A stretch of 7,392 nt of DNA from Gammaproteobacteria bacterium (GTDB taxonomy: Bacteria > Pseudomonadota > Gammaproteobacteria > SZUA-152), in NCBI GenBank assembly GCA_003229995.1, contig QIGJ01000230.1, positions 1 to 7,392 on the forward strand, read 5' to 3'. Position numbers and translations under genes: made by a program. The first letter of the stretch is position 1. Every line of letters begins with the position of its first letter. Shown one piece after another: positions 6,344 to 7,392 of the stretch. The notes under the pieces are model-generated. The model searched no databases, was not told where the DNA came from, and worked only from the letters and a program-made list of their open reading frames with translations.

Positions 6344-6846
6344 GTGTATCGCGCCGCGCCAAACGCATGGAGCGTCATCATGTGCGCACCAAGCGTACCG
6401 CCTCGCTGAATATGGTGTCCTTGATGGACATTTTTACGATTCTGGTATTTTTCCTGTTGGTAAGTTCGTCGTCAGTACAGGATTTACCCAATGCCAAGAA
6501 AATCAAACTCCCTGAGTCCATTTCTAATCAATTGCCGAAGGAAACCGTGGTCATCATTGTAGGTGCTGATGATATTGTGGTGCAGGGAAGAAAAATTGCT
6601 TCGGTTGCCGATGTGATGCGCTCCAACAGTGTCGAAATAAAGCCATTGAAAAATGAACTATTACGTTTAGCTGCACGTAAAGTGCGTACTAAAACAGCGG
6701 ATGGGAAGCCTGTTTTACGTGAAGTTACCATAATGGGTGATAAAAAAATCCCCTTCGCTTTGCTGAAAAAAATTATGCTGACTTGCACAAAGGCGAGTTA
6801 CAGCAATATTTCGCTGGCTGTTTTACGTAAACGGGATAAAGGTTAA
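6340..6846 (+). CDS. ExbD/TolR-family proton-binding stator protein (168 aa)
   Basis: The ATG overlaps the upstream stop, with a weak GGTGA 6 nt before it. The long basic cytoplasmic N-terminus (RRAKRMERHHVRTKR) precedes a TM helix (about 25-44) beginning NMVSLMDIFTILVFFLL. Asp 30 sits at the position of the protonatable Asp of ExbD and TolR. The periplasmic domain (about 50-168) contains VVIIVGADDIVV and a typical ExbD-like end, EVTIMGDKKIPFALLKKIM followed by SYSNISLAVLRK. It likely inserts with the Asn-type partner into the ExbB-like pentamer and carries the proton-coupling step. M. xanthus AglRQS likewise has one TolQ and two TolR homologues, and a TM Asp was reported essential there. Confidence 0.93.
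   Translation: MSVSRRAKRMERHHVRTKRTASLNMVSLMDIFTILVFFLLVSSSSVQDLPNAKKIKLPESISNQLPKETVVIIVGADDIVVQGRKIASVADVMRSNSVEIKPLKNELLRLAARKVRTKTADGKPVLREVTIMGDKKIPFALLKKIMLTCTKASYSNISLAVLRKRDKG
6838..6842 (+). promoter_or_regulatory. Ribosome binding site selecting the GTG start of the transducer
   Basis: AAAGG overlaps the end of the preceding coding region and lies 7 nt before GTG 6850. The in-frame ATG at 6862 would be 19 nt away, too far, so GTG is preferred. Confidence 0.55.
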
Positions 6847-6849
6847 CTC

Positions 6850-7392
6850 GTGTCTGTATTGATGTATCGTTCATTTATATTGCCTTGGACTCGTCTCGAA
6901 GAAGACGATGGACGGCTCAAAAAAATCGTCATCATTATTTTGGCACTGACTGTTGTTTTTAGTGTTGTTGTTCCATGGATTCCTGTGCCCGAAGTTGACA
7001 AGGATAAAATTGAAGAATTACCACCACGTTTGGCGCAATTGCAAAAACAGAAACCCAAACCTAAGCCTGTTCCCAAAAAAGTAGAAAAATTGAAAGAGAA
7101 GAAAAAAGAGAAACCGAAAGAAGAAAAGAAAAAAGAACCGGAAAAGAAAAAAGAAAAACCCAAAAAGAAGATAGAGAAGCCAAAGGTTGACCGGGTTGCC
7201 GAGGCACGAAAGAAGGCATTGTCGTCGGGTTTGTTGGCATTTGCGGATGACTTGGCCGATTTACGTGATAAGCCGGTGACTCAGGCTTTGAATAAAAGTA
7301 AACCTTTGACAAAAGGGGCAACCGCAGCCAAGGTGATGAAACGTAATATTCTGACTTCGGGAACGGCAGGCAGTGGTGGCATTGATACGTCA
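6850..7392 (+). CDS. TonB-like AgmX/PglI-type energy transducer, 3'-truncated by window edge
   Basis: The frame runs open from GTG 6850 to the last base (181 visible residues), 3 nt after the ExbD-like stop. A cytoplasmic N-terminus with a WTRLEEDDGRLKK stretch (13-25) precedes one TM helix (26-43, VIIILALTVVFSVVVPWI). Next come an ELPPRLAQL motif (56-64) and a Lys/Glu/Pro-rich arm (about 66-112). After it a conserved-looking block, ARKKALSSGLLAFADDLADL (119-138), leads into a Ser/Gly-rich stretch. This layout matches transducers ending in an AgmX/PglI C-terminal domain, which would lie beyond the window. The protein would be pulled by the ExbB/ExbD-like motor and reach across the periplasm, as TonB does with its Pro-rich arm. 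The Lys-rich composition is stronger than in classical TonB. Function as TonB, TolA or GltJ equivalent stays open. Confidence 0.85.
   Translation, partial: MSVLMYRSFILPWTRLEEDDGRLKKIVIIILALTVVFSVVVPWIPVPEVDKDKIEELPPRLAQLQKQKPKPKPVPKKVEKLKEKKKEKPKEEKKKEPEKKKEKPKKKIEKPKVDRVAEARKKALSSGLLAFADDLADLRDKPVTQALNKSKPLTKGATAAKVMKRNILTSGTAGSGGIDTS

Noticed and set aside
6843..7163. Reverse-strand frame rich in Phe and Ser
   Set aside because: It is the antisense shadow of the Lys/Glu-rich tract of the transducer gene, with low-complexity composition and no start signals.

Overview
The window looks like chromosomal DNA of a Proteobacterium, most likely a gammaproteobacterium. The reasons are moderate GC, AT-rich Shine-Dalgarno leaders, lipoproteins with LxGC/LAAC lipoboxes, and a TolQ/TolR-type motor cluster of a kind known from that class. 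The species cannot be named from the sequence. All genes are on the + strand and both window edges cut through a gene.

Region 1 (1-4679) is a tightly packed run of four genes for envelope proteins. It holds the 3' part of a TPR-repeat protein, a 944-residue TPR lipoprotein, a 210-residue TPR lipoprotein, and a 101-residue protein with a cleavable signal peptide. Two junctions are ATGA overlaps and the third is a 13-nt gap, so this is almost certainly one operon.

Region 2 (4680-5176) is a 497-bp gap without a convincing gene. It contains a 138-bp MITE-like unit bounded by 21-bp inverted repeats (20/21 matching). Downstream is a candidate sigma70 promoter whose -10 lies in the first of three tandem 14-bp repeats ending in TATAAA, and then the ribosome binding site of the next operon.

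Region 3 (5177-7392) is a second tight operon. It encodes an ExbB/TolQ/MotA-type proton channel subunit, two different ExbD/TolR-type subunits, and the start of a TonB-like single-pass transducer with a Lys/Glu/Pro-rich periplasmic arm, resembling the AgmX/PglI (GltJ-like) group. This last gene runs off the end of the window.

Together the genes look like a trans-envelope energy-transduction machine related to the Agl-Glt system of Myxococcus xanthus, which also pairs one TolQ homologue with two TolR homologues and TPR envelope proteins. The inner-membrane motor would use the proton gradient to move the K/E/P-rich transducer, which would reach periplasmic TPR scaffolds anchored in the outer membrane. 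The cargo or output (motility, polymer export or envelope maintenance) cannot be read from this window. The most notable molecular detail is that the first ExbD-like subunit has Asn where the protonatable transmembrane Asp is expected, while the second keeps Asp.
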